Positions 34,584 to 47,587 of a DNA stretch of 64,000 nt are shown here, piece by piece. Each line of letters opens with the position of its first letter. Position 1 is the first letter of the stretch. The notes beneath the pieces were generated by a model that worked only from the letters and a program-made list of their open reading frames with translations, was not told the origin of the DNA and ran no database searches. The stretch is from positions 3,218,501-3,282,500 of the forward strand of contig OX359193.1 in the NCBI GenBank assembly GCA_947172415.1. Direction: 5' to 3'. The DNA comes from Chondrosia reniformis. Its lineage: Eukaryota; Porifera; Demospongiae; Chondrillida; Chondrillidae. The translations under genes and the position numbers were made by a program.

Positions 34584-37500
34584 AGATGTATCTATGATCT
34601 AGTTAGTAGTTGTATGTGCTCGATATATGTTCTAGTTGTATGTAATAGCTGTGTGTACTAGTTGTGTGTACTAATTGTATGTACTAGTATATAACAATCT
34701 GTATTTAATAGTTGCATATACTAGGTATATGTACTAATTGTATGTACTTGCTGTATGTACTAGGTGAATGTACTAGTAACAATCTGTATTTACTAATTGT
34801 AAGTACTAGTTTCATGCAGTTTTATGTACTAGTTGTATGTACTATTTGTGTGTAATTGATGTAGGCACTGGTTATATGTACTAGTTGTATGTACTAATTA
34901 TATGTACTAGTGGTATGTACTAGTCAGAAGTTGTATGTTCTAGTTGTAGGTACTAGTTGTGTGTATATAATTATTGTATCTACTAGTTATATGTACTAGT
35001 TGTATGTACTAGCTGTATGTGCTAATTCTATGTACTAGTTGTATGTACTAGTTGTATGTGCTAGCTGTATGTGCTAATTCTATGTACTAGTTGTATGTAC
35101 TAGTTGTATGTACTAGTTATACGTCCTTGTAACTAATTGTATGTACTAGTTGATTGTACTAGTTCTATGTATTACTTTTATGTACTAGTTTTATATACTA
35201 GATGTATGTACTAGTAATATTTACTATTTGTATGTAGTAGCTGTATGTACTAGTTGTTTGTAGTTATAGATACTACTTGTATGTACTAGTTGTCTGTAAT
35301 TTTTTATATTAGTTAAATTTACTAGTTGTAGTTAGTAGTTTTATGTACTAGTTGAAGGTAATGGTAACTAGATATATGTACTAATTGTATGTACTAGTTG
35401 TATGTTCTAGTTCTAAGTAATTGTAGTATGTACTTGTTATATGTACTAGCTGTTTGTACTAATTGTATTTTCTAGTTTAAAATACTAGTAAATAGTTGCA
35501 TGTACTAGTTATATGTACTATTGTATGTACTAGGTGAATGTACTCGCAATATGTACTAGTTGTGTGTACTAGTTGTATGTACTAGTTGTATGTACTAGGT
35601 GAATGTACTAGCAATGTAATTGTTGTGTGTACTAGTTGTATGTACTAGCTGTATGTACTAGTAGCAGGTACTAGTAACTAGTTGTAATTGCTAGTTTTAT
35701 GAACTAGTTGTAAATATTACTTGTATGTAATTTTTGTATCTACTAATTATACTTACTAGTTGTAGTTACTATTTTTATGTACTAGTTCTATGTAATAGTA
35801 ACTGGTTGTGTGTTCTTCTTGTATGTACTATTTGTATGTACTATATGTATGTACTAGTTATATATACTGGTTATATGTACTAGTTCTATGACTTAGTTGT
35901 AGTATTAATTGTATGTACTAGTTGTGTGTAATGTTTGTATGTACTAGTTATATTTTCTAGTTGTAGTTACTAGTTTTATATACTTGTTGTTTGTACTAGT
36001 TGTATGTACTAGTATCTAGATGTATTTTTTAATTGCAGGTACTAGTTGTATGTACTAGTTGTATGTACTAGGAAGTAGTTGCATGTACTAGTTATAAGTA
36101 ATAGTTGTATGTACTAGTTGTATGTCCTAGTTGTATGGTATTATATGTACTAGTTATATGTAGTAGTTGTGTGAAATTTGTGTATGTACTAGTTATATTT
36201 ACTAGTTGTAGTTTAATGTACTCATTGTATGTACTAGTTGTATGTAGTTCTATGTACTAGTTGTATGTACTAGTTGTCTGTAATTGTGGTAACTATAAGT
36301 TGTATTTACTCGTTGTATGTACTAAGTGTATGTATTAGTTGTGTGTACTAGTAAGTATATAGATGCATGTACTTGTTGTATTTACTAGGTGTATGTTCTT
36401 GTAACAATCAGTATTAACTAGTTGTATGTACTAGTACTATGAACTAGTTGTATGTAGTTATATATACTAGCAGAATGGACTAGTTGAGTGTAATTGTTAT
36501 ATGTACTAGTTATATGTCCTAGTTTTATGTACTAGTTGTATTTACTAGTTTTATGTCCTAGCTCTATGTACTCGTTGTATGTACTAGTTTTATGTACTAG
36601 TTGTTTGAACTAGTTGTATGTAGTTATATGTACTACTTGTATATACTAGTTGTCTGTAATTTTTGTATGTATTAGATATGTTTACTAGTTATAGTTACTA
36701 GTTGTATGTACTAGATGTATGTACTAGGTGTATATACTAGTAACAATCTGAATTTACTAGTTGAATGTGCTAATTGTATGTACTAGTTGTATGTAGGTAT
36801 AAGTACCATTTTTACGTACTAGTTGTGTGTAATTGTTGTAACCACAAGTTATATGTACTAGTTGTATGAACTAATTGTATGTATTTGTTGTATGTAGTTA
36901 TATGTACTAGTTGTATGTATTAATTGTGTGAATTTTTGTAACTACTAGTTGTATTTACTCGTTGTATGTACTAAGTGTATGCATTAGTTGTATGTACTAG
37001 TAAGTATAAAGTTGCATGTACTAGGTGTATGTTCTAGTAACAATCTGAATTTACTAGTTGAATGTACTAATTGTATGTACCAGTTGTATGTAGTTATATG
37101 TACTAGTTGTATATACTAGTTGTGTGTAATTTTTGTTACTACTAGTTGTATTTACTCGTTGTATGTACTAAGTGTATGTATTAGTTGTATGTACTAGTAA
37201 GTATAGAGTTGCATGTATTCGTTGTATTTACTAGGTGTAAGTTCTTGTAACAATCAGGATTAACTAGTTGTAGGTACTAGTACTAGGAACTAGTTGTATG
37301 TAGTAATATATATGTACTAGTAGAATGGACTAGTTGTGTGTAATTGTTATATGTACTAGTTATATGTCCTATTTGTATGTACTAGTTGTATTTACTAGTT
37401 TTATGCACTAGCTGTATGTACTATTTGTATGTACTAGTTGTCTGTAATTTTTGTATGTACTATATAGTTATATTTACTAGTTATAGTTACTAGTTATAGT

Positions 37501-40354
37501 TACTAGTTGTATGTACTAGTGGTATGTTTTAGGTGTGTATACTATTAACAATCTGTATTTAGTAGTTGAATGTACTAATTGTATGTACTTGTTGTATGTA
37601 GTTATATATACTAGTTGTATGTACTAGTAAGTATAAAGATGCATGTACTATTTGTATTTACTAGCTGTATGTTCTAGTAACAATCTGTATTTACTAGTTT
37701 TATGAACTAATTGTTCGAACTAGTTGTATGTAGTTATATGTACTGCTTGTATGTACAAGTTGTGTAAAAAGTTTGAATGGACTAGTTATATTTAATAGTT
37801 GTAGTTACTATTGTATGTACTAGTTGTATATACTAGTTGTATGACCTAGTAACTAGATATATGTACTAGTTTTATGTACTAGTTTTATGTACTGGTTTTA
37901 TGTAATAGGTGTATGTATTAGATGTATGAAATAGTTGTTTGGACTTGTTGTATGTACTAGTTGTATTTACAAGTTGTATATATGTTCTAGTTAGTAGTTT
38001 TATGTACTAGTTATATGTACTAGTTGTATGTACCAGCTGAATGTTCTAGTTGTAGGTCCTAATTGTATGGACTAGTAACAAACTGTAGTTATTTGTAAAA
38101 GTGGTATGTACTAATTGTATGTACAAGTTGTATGTACTAGTAAGCAATTGTATGTACTATTTGTATGTACTAGGTGTAACTACTAGTAACAATATGTATT
38201 TATAAGCTCTTTGTACTAGTTGTATGTTCTAGTGTGAAACTGTATTTAGTAGTTGCATGTACTAGTTATATGTACTAGTTGTTTGTACAAGTTGTAGGTA
38301 CTAGGTGTATGCACTAGTAACAATTTGTATTTGCAAATTGTATATATTAGTTGTGTGTAGTTATATATACTAGTTGTTTGTACTAATTGTAGGTAATTGT
38401 TGTATGTACTAGTTATATGTACTAATTATATGTACTAGTGGTATGTAGTAGTTGTGTGTACTAGTAAGTAGTTGTATGTACTAGTAAGTAGTTGTATGTA
38501 CTAGTGGTATGTATTAGTTGTATGTACTAATTTTATATACTAGGTGTATGTAGTAGTTGTATGTACTAGTCGTAAGCAGTAGTTGTTTGAAATAGTTGTA
38601 TGTAGTTATATGCACTACTGGTTTGTACTAGTTGTGTGTAATTTTTGTATGTACTAGTTATATATACTAGTTGTAGTTACAAGTTGTATGTAATAGTTGT
38701 ATGTAGCAGTTATATGTACTATTTATATGTACTTGTTGTATGTACTAGTTGAATGCACTAGTTGTAGGTACTAGGTGTATGCACTAGGTGTAAGTACTAG
38801 TAACAATATGTATTTACTAGCTCTTTGTATTAGTTACATGTTCTAGTATCAATCTGTATTTAGAAGTTGCATGTATAAGTTGTATGTACTAGTTGTTTGT
38901 ACTAGTTCTATGTTCTAGGTGTATCTACTAGTAACAATCTGTATTTACTAATTGTATGTACTAGTTGTATGTAGTTATATGTACTAGTTGTATGTACTAG
39001 TAGCGTGTAAATGTTGTATGTACTATTTGTATGTACTAGTTATATGTACTATTTGTAGGTAATAATTATATGTACTAGTTGTATGTACTAGTGAGTAGTT
39101 GTATGTTCTAGTTGTATGTACTAGTCGTAAGTAGTAATTGTTTGAACTACTTGTATATAGTTATATGTACTAGTGGTTTGTACTAGTTGGATGTAATTTT
39201 TGTATGTACTAGTTTCATATACTACTTGCAGTTACTAGTGTTATGTACTAGTTGTATGAAATAGTTGTATGTACTAGTGGTATGTACTAGTTGTATATAC
39301 TAGCTGGATGTACCAGTTGTATGTACTAGTTGTATATAATAATTGTATGTACTAGTAACAAACTGTATTTAATAGTTGCATGGTACTAGCTATACATACT
39401 AATTGTATATATTTGTTGTATGTACTAGGTGTATGTACTAGTAACAATCTGTATTTACTAATTGTATGTACTAGTTGCATGTAGTTATATGTACTTGTTT
39501 TATGTACTAGTTGTGTGCAATTGTTTTATGAACTATTTATATGTACTAATTGTATGTAAAGTTGTATGTAGTTATATGGACTACTGATTTGTTCTAGTTG
39601 TGAGTAATTTTTTATGTACTAGTTATATATACTAGTTGAAGTTTCTAGTTTTATATACTAGTTGTATGTACTAGTAACTAGATATATGTACTAGTTATAT
39701 GTACTACTTATATATTCTAGTAGCATGTAATAGTTGTTTGTACTAGTTGTATGTACTAGTTATATATACTTGTTGAATGTAAAAGTTGTATATATGTTCT
39801 AGTTAGTAGTTGTATGTACTAGTTATATGTACTAGTTGTATGTACTAGCTCTAAGTACTAGTTGTATTTACTAGTTTTATGTACCAGTTGTTTGAACTAG
39901 TTGTATGTATTTATATGTACTACTTGTATGTTCTAGTGACTAGATATATGTACTAGTTCTATGTACTAGTTGTATGTAATAGTTGTATGTACTAGTTGTA
40001 TGTACTAGTTAATTGTACTAATTGTATTTACTAGTTGTTTGTACTAGGTGTAGGTACTAGTTACAATATGTATTTAATAGCTCTTTAAACTAGGTATATG
40101 TTCTAGTATCAATCTGTATTTAGTTTGCATGTACTAGTTTTATTTACTAATTGTTTGTGCTGGTTGTATGTACTAGGTGTATGTACTAGTAACAATCTGT
40201 TTATATTAATTGTATGTACTAGTTGTATGTAGTTATATGTATTAGTTTTATGTACTAGTTGTGTGTAATTGTTGTATGTACTAGTTATATGTACTTGTTG
40301 TATGTAATAATTTTATGTACTAGTTGTATGTCCTAGTAAGTAGTTGTATGTACT
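34584..40354 (+). repeat. 13-bp minisatellite array, tract 8
   Basis: Longest uninterrupted tract. An about 846-bp diverged tandem duplication is visible (AACAATCAG at about 36404 and 37250), as is a 50-bp one at about 35002 and 35052. No gene is seen. Confidence 0.92.
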
Positions 40355-41712
40355 TGGTTTAGTTTGGTTTTGTAATCTTATTAAATTGGGAAAGCCACTA
40401 GCCAAAGGCTATTCTGAAGGCACCCACAAAATTCAGAAAAAAGAAAATTAAATAATATATATATAAAGGATTGTCAGTCATATGATTCAAGTAAAGAAAT
40501 AATAAATTCATGTGAGATATTCAAACAAAATAGAAATATGTTCATCCACTGCACAGTTGACAGAATAGGGAGTAGTCATTACACGTTCGAATGCTGTCTG
40601 GGAGGGATCGCCATGTTGAAGCACCAGCAAAGCTGAAAGCTTTTTGTCCAAAGCTGGAACGTGTCATAGGGAGATTGAGCTGTTTTGTAGAGGATGCAAG
40701 TGTGGTTTGGTGGGTTGATGGAGTGTGGAGAAGACGTGACAGGTATGGTGGAGATAAGGAGTTTAAGCACTTGTACATTGTACAAATGTGGAGTTTTCTT
40801 CTGTCGTTTAAAGAGGTTAAACCTAGTTCCTGTCTGGCCGAGCAGGCAGAGTAGAGGCGAGGCTTATGAAGAATGTGACGACAACCAAAGTTGAAACGAG
40901 TTTCTAGGCGTTTAGCTTCTTCAAAGGTACAGCAGGACCATACAACATCACAATAGTCGAGTGTCAGAAGGACGTAGGACTTGAAGTATAGGAAAAGAAG
41001 ACATTTAGGAAGAAACCATGAGAGACGCCGAAGCAAGTTCAAGCTACGTGAAGCTTTAGCACAGATGTGGGCAATGTGATCACTCCAGGTCAAAGCATCA
41101 TTTAGGAGCACACCAAGAAACTTGAATACCCGAACCAGTTCAATGGGTTAACCTTCAACACTAAGCTCCAAGTTACCATCAACCTTCTTCTGTGAGGAGT
41201 GGATCAGCATGCACTTTGTTATCAGATGGATTCCGACGATGGAGTTGGAGGAGTCTGTTTCGCTTGTCCATGTCATCTCGGATGGGTTTAGAGATCCACG
41301 GAGCGGTATTCTTCTTTACTCGAACAGACTTGATTGGGGCATGGACTTCAAGGACCTCTTGGAAGAGTGTGTTGAAAACACTCATTTTGTCGTCAACATC
41401 ACCAAATAACTCAGCAATGCACCATAGGACAGACCAGAGAACATCAACAAAATCAGCTTCAGAGAAATGCTTAAATGATTGAACATCGAGCAGGTTTAGT
41501 GACAGGAAGGGCAAGATCTAGAAGGATAGGAAGATGATTGGAGATAACACAGTCAAGTACCATTGATTTGGAGATTGGGACATCGGGCGTGGTAAGGAAG
41601 AGGTCAATGAAAGAATTGGAAGATTCAGAGATTCTTGTAGGCTGGGAGATAGGTTGAATTAAGGAGTGGGAAACTAGGAAGCCATACAAAAGTTTAGTGT
41701 TAGGTTTCGCCA
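40355..41712 (-). mobile_element. CR1-like LINE, 5'-truncated and internally deleted
   Basis: On the minus strand the element starts inside the endonuclease (about 41712). It passes through the endonuclease-RT linker, jumps to the C-terminal reverse transcriptase domain, and ends with an about 190-bp untranslated region finishing near 40355. Satellite adjoins both ends. The family (CR1/L2/Rex1-like) is inferred from the C-terminal motifs. Confidence 0.82.
40542..41212 (-). pseudogene. C-terminal reverse transcriptase domain of the CR1-like LINE
   Basis: The reading starts near 41212 with KCMLIHSSQKK, meets a TAA at about 41147-41149, then VFKFLGVLLNDALTWSDHI, LDYCDVVW and a conserved tail ending STWRSLPDSIR, closing at 40542. 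The K-LGV-L-W-HI pattern is characteristic of the region after the palm in CR1/jockey-type elements. Motifs A-C of the reverse transcriptase are absent. Confidence 0.82.
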
Positions 41713-41713
41713 A
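41213..41713 (-). pseudogene. Endonuclease end and linker of the CR1-like LINE
   Basis: The first part reads QPTRISESSNSFIDLF and SNHLPILLDL, the last motifs of an AP-type endonuclease, down to about 41510. A frameshift leads into the linker (DKMSVFNTLFQEVLEVHAP, then PWISKPIRDDM). The linker breaks off at about 41217, where the C-terminal RT domain begins in another frame. Confidence 0.78.
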
Positions 41714-42107
41714 GTACTAGTTGTATGTACTAGTAAGTAGTTGTATGTAGTAGTTATATGTCCTAATTTTATGTACTAACTGTATATACTAGTTCTATGC
41801 ACTAGTTGTATGTTATAGTTGTATGTACTAGTTATTTGTACTAGATGTATGTACGTACTAGATGTATGTACTAGTTGTATGGAATAGGTGTAAGTAATAG
41901 TAACAATATGTATTAACTAATTGTATGTACTAGTATGTACTAGTTGTATGTAGTTATTTGTACTAGTTTTATGTACTAGTTGTGTGTAATTGTTGTATGT
42001 ACTAGTTATATGTACTAGTTGTATGAAATAATTTTATGTACTAGTTGTATGTACTAGTAAGTAGTTGTATGAACTAGTTGTATGTACTAGTAAGTAATTG
42101 TATGTAC
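41713..42107 (+). repeat. 13-bp minisatellite array, tract 9
   Basis: Satellite only, between the LINE and the inverted-repeat element. Confidence 0.9.
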
Positions 42108-42109
42108 TA

Positions 42110-43351
42110 CGCATGTGTAACATGTCCACAAATTTCCCATTTTGTAAATCGTCTTATTAGTGCTTTCAGAGGTGTCACATTCCAGGCGGAAGTGTCTCTA
42201 GCATGTGACCTGCGCGTGAACCGAAGCACCAGCCACTGAAACGTCACGAGCCATCACTAGTCGTTACCATGTTAAATTATCAATTGTGAAAACTTATGAG
42301 CAAATTATATACTATAGTGGAGGAAGGCCAACGACGGAGGAAGGCCAAAAAAGGCCTACGTGACCGAAACGTTCTATTTTTCTTTTGATTATACTACGTT
42401 AATAATCAAAAAAGAATAGAACATTTCTGTCACATAAGCCTTAATTCCTCAGCTATTATTAACGTATTATAATAGCTGAGGAATTAAGGCTTACGTGACC
42501 GAAACGTTCTATTTTCTTTTGATTATACTTCGTTAATTGCTCATACATTTTCGCCATTGATAATTACGTAGATATTAGTAGACATGCATTATGCTTACTG
42601 TTTCCACTTACCTCTTACAACAACAAAAAACTCCGATCAAAGAAACTGTATCGCTACCGAGAAGCCTTACTTGACATATAAACTTCGGAAGTCTAATGTT
42701 TGTACCAAATATTTGGGTGCATATGCAATGTCTTAAGACGTCATTTTATGATGGCTCAGCTATACTACTAATTTTGGCTGACAATCACGTGACAATACCA
42801 TTACTCGAAGGAGAAGAGACAAATGGAAAACGAACCGATTATTAGACAGTGGAGAATTGTATATCTAACCATTTTTTGACATCAATCTCTTCAGTAAGTA
42901 ACAGCCTAAAAGTTGTATGTATACTCCTGGAATATTCCCTTGTTTAACTGAGATATTAAGTACTAGAGGCGCCTGATAAAGGTACGAAAATAGGCTTTCA
43001 ATTATAATTCAAAAACTAAAGGGAATTTAAAAGGAGTATACATACCATCCTTAGATATCATTATCCTTCATAGATTGGTGTCACCATTTATTCTATATTC
43101 GTATTTTCCACTCTCTAATAAAACATTTTTGGGGATTTGGCACCTATCACTTACGGCCGCTTACGTTCTCCTTTAAGCCTGCAATCGTGACGCTCTTGTA
43201 GCCAAGATATTAAGAAAGAATAGCGCTTCAATTCTATATAACTTGTTTAGTGATACGATGTTTCTAAAGTAAAATAGAATAAATTAAAAAAGAGTGTTAG
43301 TTAGCGACTTTTATTAAAACTTTCTGGAAGTATGGACATGTTCCACTAGCG
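42110..43351 (-). mobile_element. 1.2-kb terminal-inverted-repeat element with 2-bp target duplication (copy 2, opposite orientation)
   Basis: Reverse-oriented homologue of 33474-34581 over its whole length, with the same CGC...GCG ends. TA flanks both sides (42108-42109 and 43352-43353). It is longer because of a palindromic expansion at 42404-42524. Different target duplications in the two copies indicate separate insertions. Confidence 0.82.
42404..42524. repeat. Long hairpin inside copy 2 of the inverted-repeat element
   Basis: Arms of 56 bases separated by a 9-base loop. The inner 24 bases (42436-42459 with 42469-42492) pair perfectly; the outer 32 pair at about 27. The right arm contains CGTGACCGAAACGTTC, also present just upstream at about 42357, so three copies (forward, reverse, forward) lie together. 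Copy 1 has only one. Confidence 0.82.
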
Positions 43352-43353
43352 TA

Positions 43354-46300
43354 GTTATATTTACTAGTTTATGTACTAGCTGTATGTACTAATTGTATTT
43401 ACTAGTTCTATGTACTAGTTGTTTGAACTAGTTTTATGTAGTTTTATGTACTACTTGTTTGTACTAGTTGTGCGAAATTTGTGTATGTACTATTTACTAG
43501 TTGTATGAACTAGTTGTTTGAACTAGCTGTATGTAGTTATATGTACTACATGTGGGCACTAGTTGTACGAAATTTGTGTATGTACTAGTTATATATACTA
43601 GTTGTAGTTACTAGTTGTATGTACTAGTTGTATGTACTAGTTGTATGTACTAGTTGTACGTGCTAGTAACTAGATAAATGAACTAGTTCTATGTACTAGT
43701 TCTGTGTACTTGTTTTATGTACTAGTTGAAAGTACTAGTTCTTTATAAGTTCTATTTAGTAGTTGTATGTACTAGTTATATGTACTAGCTGTATGTACTA
43801 ATTGTGCTTACTAGTTATATGTACTAGTTGTTTGAACTAGTTTGATGTAGTTTTATGTACTACTTGTTTGTACTAGTTGTGCGAAATTTGTGTATGTACT
43901 AATTATATTTACTAGTTGTAGTTACTAGTTGCATGCACTAATTGTATGTACTAGTAACAATCTGTATTTTCTAGTTGCATGTGTTAGTTATACGTACTAG
44001 TTGTATGAAGTAATTGTATAAACTAAATGTATGTACTAGCAACTATCTGTATTTATTAGTTGTATATACTAGTTGTAAGCAGTTATATTTACTAGTTGTA
44101 TGTACTAGTTGTGTGTAATTGTTGTATGGACTAGTTATAAGTATTAGTTCTATGTACTAGTTGTAGTTTCTAGTTGAATGTATTAGTTGTATGTACTAGT
44201 AACTAGTTGAATGGACTAGTTATATGTACTAGTGATATTTACTAGGTGTATGAAGTAGTTGTATGTAGTAGTAACAATCTGTATTTACTACTTGAATGTA
44301 CTAGTTGTATGTACTAGTTAGATGTATTAGTTGCATGTACTAGTTGTATGTACTATTTGTATGTACTATTAGCCATCTGTGTGTACTATTTGTATGCCCT
44401 AGTTGTATGTATTAGTTGTATGTACTAGTTGTATATACAAGTTATATGTACTGGCATATGAACTAGTTCTATGTAATACTTATTGTACTAGTTGTTAGTA
44501 CTAGTTGTATGGAGTAGTTGTATGTTCTATTTGTGTGTAGTAGTAACTAGTTGTATGTACTAGTTATATGTACTCATTGTATGTACTAGCTGTATGTACT
44601 AGTTGTATGTACTAATTGTTTATTATACTTGTATGTAAAAGTTGAATTTACTAGTAACTAGTTGTATATACTACTTGTAAGTACTAGTTGTATGTACATG
44701 TTATATGTACTAGTTGTATGTACTAGTTATAGTAATAGTTGTACGTACTAATTGAATGCACTCTTTGTATATTCTAGTTGTATGTACTGGTTGGATGTAG
44801 TAGTAACTAGTTGTATGCAGTAGTTATATGTACTATTTGTATATAATAGCTTTATGTACTAGTTGAATGTACTAGTAACAAACTGTATTTACTACTTGTA
44901 TATACTAGTTGTATGAACTAGTTTAATGTAGTTATATGTACTAAATATATATTCTAGTTATATTTACTAATTGTAGTTACTAGTTGTAGGGACTAGTTGT
45001 ATGTACTGGTTGTATGTACTAGTTAGATATACTAGTTGTATATACTAGTTCTATACATTAGTCCTATGTACTAGTTATATCTTCTAGTTGCATGTACTAG
45101 TTGGATGTACTAGTAACTAGTTGAATGTACTAGTTATATGTAGTAGTTGTATGTACTAGTTGTACAAACTAGTTGTATGTACTAGTAACACTCTGCATTT
45201 AATACTTGTATATCCTAGTTGTATGTACTAGTTGTATTTACCCGTTGTAGTTACTAGTTGTATATACTAGTTGTATGTACTACTTGTATGTACTAGGTGT
45301 GTGCAATTATTCTATGTATACTTATTTGTACTAGTTGTTTATACTAGTTGTATATGCTAGTTGTATGTACCTTTTTTATGTACTAGAAACTAGTTGTATA
45401 TACTAATTTTATGTAATAATTATATGTACTAATTGTATGTACTAATTGTGTGTAATAGTTGTATGTTCTAGTTATTTGTACTAGTTGTAGTTACTAGTTG
45501 TAACAATTGTATGTACTAGTTGCTTTTATTAGTAACTATCTGTATGTCCTAGTTGTATGTACTAGTTTTATGTCCTAGTTGTAGGACTATTTGTGTGTAC
45601 TAGTTGTATGTACTGGTAGTTGTTCTAGTTTATGTACTATTTATATGAACTAGTTATATGTATATGTATTGGTTAAATATAATAATTGTATGTACTAGTT
45701 ATATGTACTCGTTATATGTACTAGGTCTATAGACTAGTTGTAGTTCTAGTTGTATCTACTAGTCGTATGTACTAATCGTATGTACTAGTTGCATGTACTA
45801 GTTGTTTGTACTCATTGAATGTACTATTTAAATGTACAATGCAGTTGTATGTACTAGTTGTAAGTGTACACACTAATAGTTGCATGTTCTAGTTGTATGT
45901 ACTAGCATTTGTTGTATTTACTAGTTGGAGGTTCTAGTTGTATTTACTCAATTGTAAGTAGTGGTTGCATGTTGTAATTATTTGTAGTAATTTTAGGTAC
46001 TAGTTTTGTGCTAGTTGTATGTTCTGATCGTATGTAATAGTTTTATGTACTTGTTATATATATTAGTTGCATGTATAAACTAGTTCTATGTACTAGTAGT
46101 ATGTTCTAGTTTTATGTACTATATATAAGTAATAGTTATATGTATATGTACTGGTTGCATACACCAGTTGGATGTATTAGTTATATGTACTAGTTATATG
46201 TACTGGTCATATGTACTGGGTATATGTACTAGCTCTATGCCTTAGTGTTAGTACTAGTTGTATGTACAAGAAACTATCTGTATGTCTTAGTTATATGTAC

Positions 46301-47587
46301 TAGTTGTGTGTACTAGTTATTATGTACTAGTTGTACCTACTGGTTCTATGTACTAGTTCTATGTACTAGTTCTATGTATTAGTAACTATCTGTATGTACT
46401 ATTTGTAGGCACTAGAAGTGTGTACTAGTGGTATATAGGTATACGTTCTACTTGTATGTTCTAGTTGTGCGTAATTGTTGTATGTACTATTTATATTTAC
46501 TAGTTGTATGTACCAGTTGAAGTCCTAGTTGTATGTCCTAATAACTAGTATTTGTACTAGTTATATGTACTAGTTGTATGTACTAGTTGTATGTACTAGT
46601 TATATGTACTAGTGGTATTTACTAGTTGTATGTACTAGTTGTATGTACTAGAAACAATCTGTATTTACTAGTTGTATGTACTAGTTGTATATACTAGTTC
46701 TAGGTAATAGATCTATGTACTAGTTGTATATACTAGTTCTAGGTGATAGATCTATGTACTAGTTGTATATACTTGTTGTATGTACTAGTTGTATGTACTA
46801 GTTGTATATACTAGTTCTAGGTAATAGATCTATGTACTAGTTGTATATACTAGTTGTATGTACAAGTTGTATGTACTAGTAACTAGTTGTATGAGCTAGT
46901 TATATGTACTAGTTGTATGTACTAGTTGTATTTACTGGTTACATGGACTAGTTGTATTTACTAGTTATATGTACAAGTTCTATGTATTAGTTCTATGTAC
47001 CAGTTGTATGGACTAGTCGTATGAACTAGTCGTATGTACTAGTTGTATGTACTAGTTGTATATACTACTTGTATGTACTAGTTGTATGTATTAGTAAGTC
47101 ATTGTATGTACTAGATGTGCATAGCGGATGACTGTAGTAGTAACCAGTTGTATGAAATAGTTGTAGGTATTAGTTCTTTGTACTAGTTATAGTAATAGTT
47201 GTTCGTATTAATTGAAAGTACTATTTGTATATACTAGTTGTGTGTACTAGTAACTAGTTGAATGTACTAGTTATATGTAGTAGTTGTATGTACTAGTTGT
47301 ACGAACTAGTTGTTTTTACTAGTTCTATTTACCAGTTGTAGTTACTAGTTTTATGGACTAGTTGTATGTACTACTTGTATGTACTAGTTGTGTGTAATTG
47401 TTTTATGGACTACTTATTTGTACTAGTTGTAGTTAGTAGTTGTTTGAACTACTTGTACTAGTTATATGTATATGTACATATGCAACCAGTCCATATACAT
47501 GCACTGGTTGCATATGTGCTACTTGTATGTACTAGTTGTATGTACTGGTTGTATGGACTAGTTGTATTTACTAGTTATATGTACCAA
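43354..47587 (+). repeat. 13-bp minisatellite array, tract 10
   Basis: Satellite. About 44.1-47.4 kb is paralogous to 7.4-12 kb. It holds the empty site for the 8154 element at about 44551-44570. No gene is seen. Confidence 0.92.
47476..47517. repeat. Inverted repeat within the satellite
   Basis: ACATATGCAACCAGT (47476-47490) is the exact complement of ACTGGTTGCATATGT (47503-47517), with a 12-base loop. It is the only place I found satellite-like sequence in reverse orientation. Confidence 0.8.
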
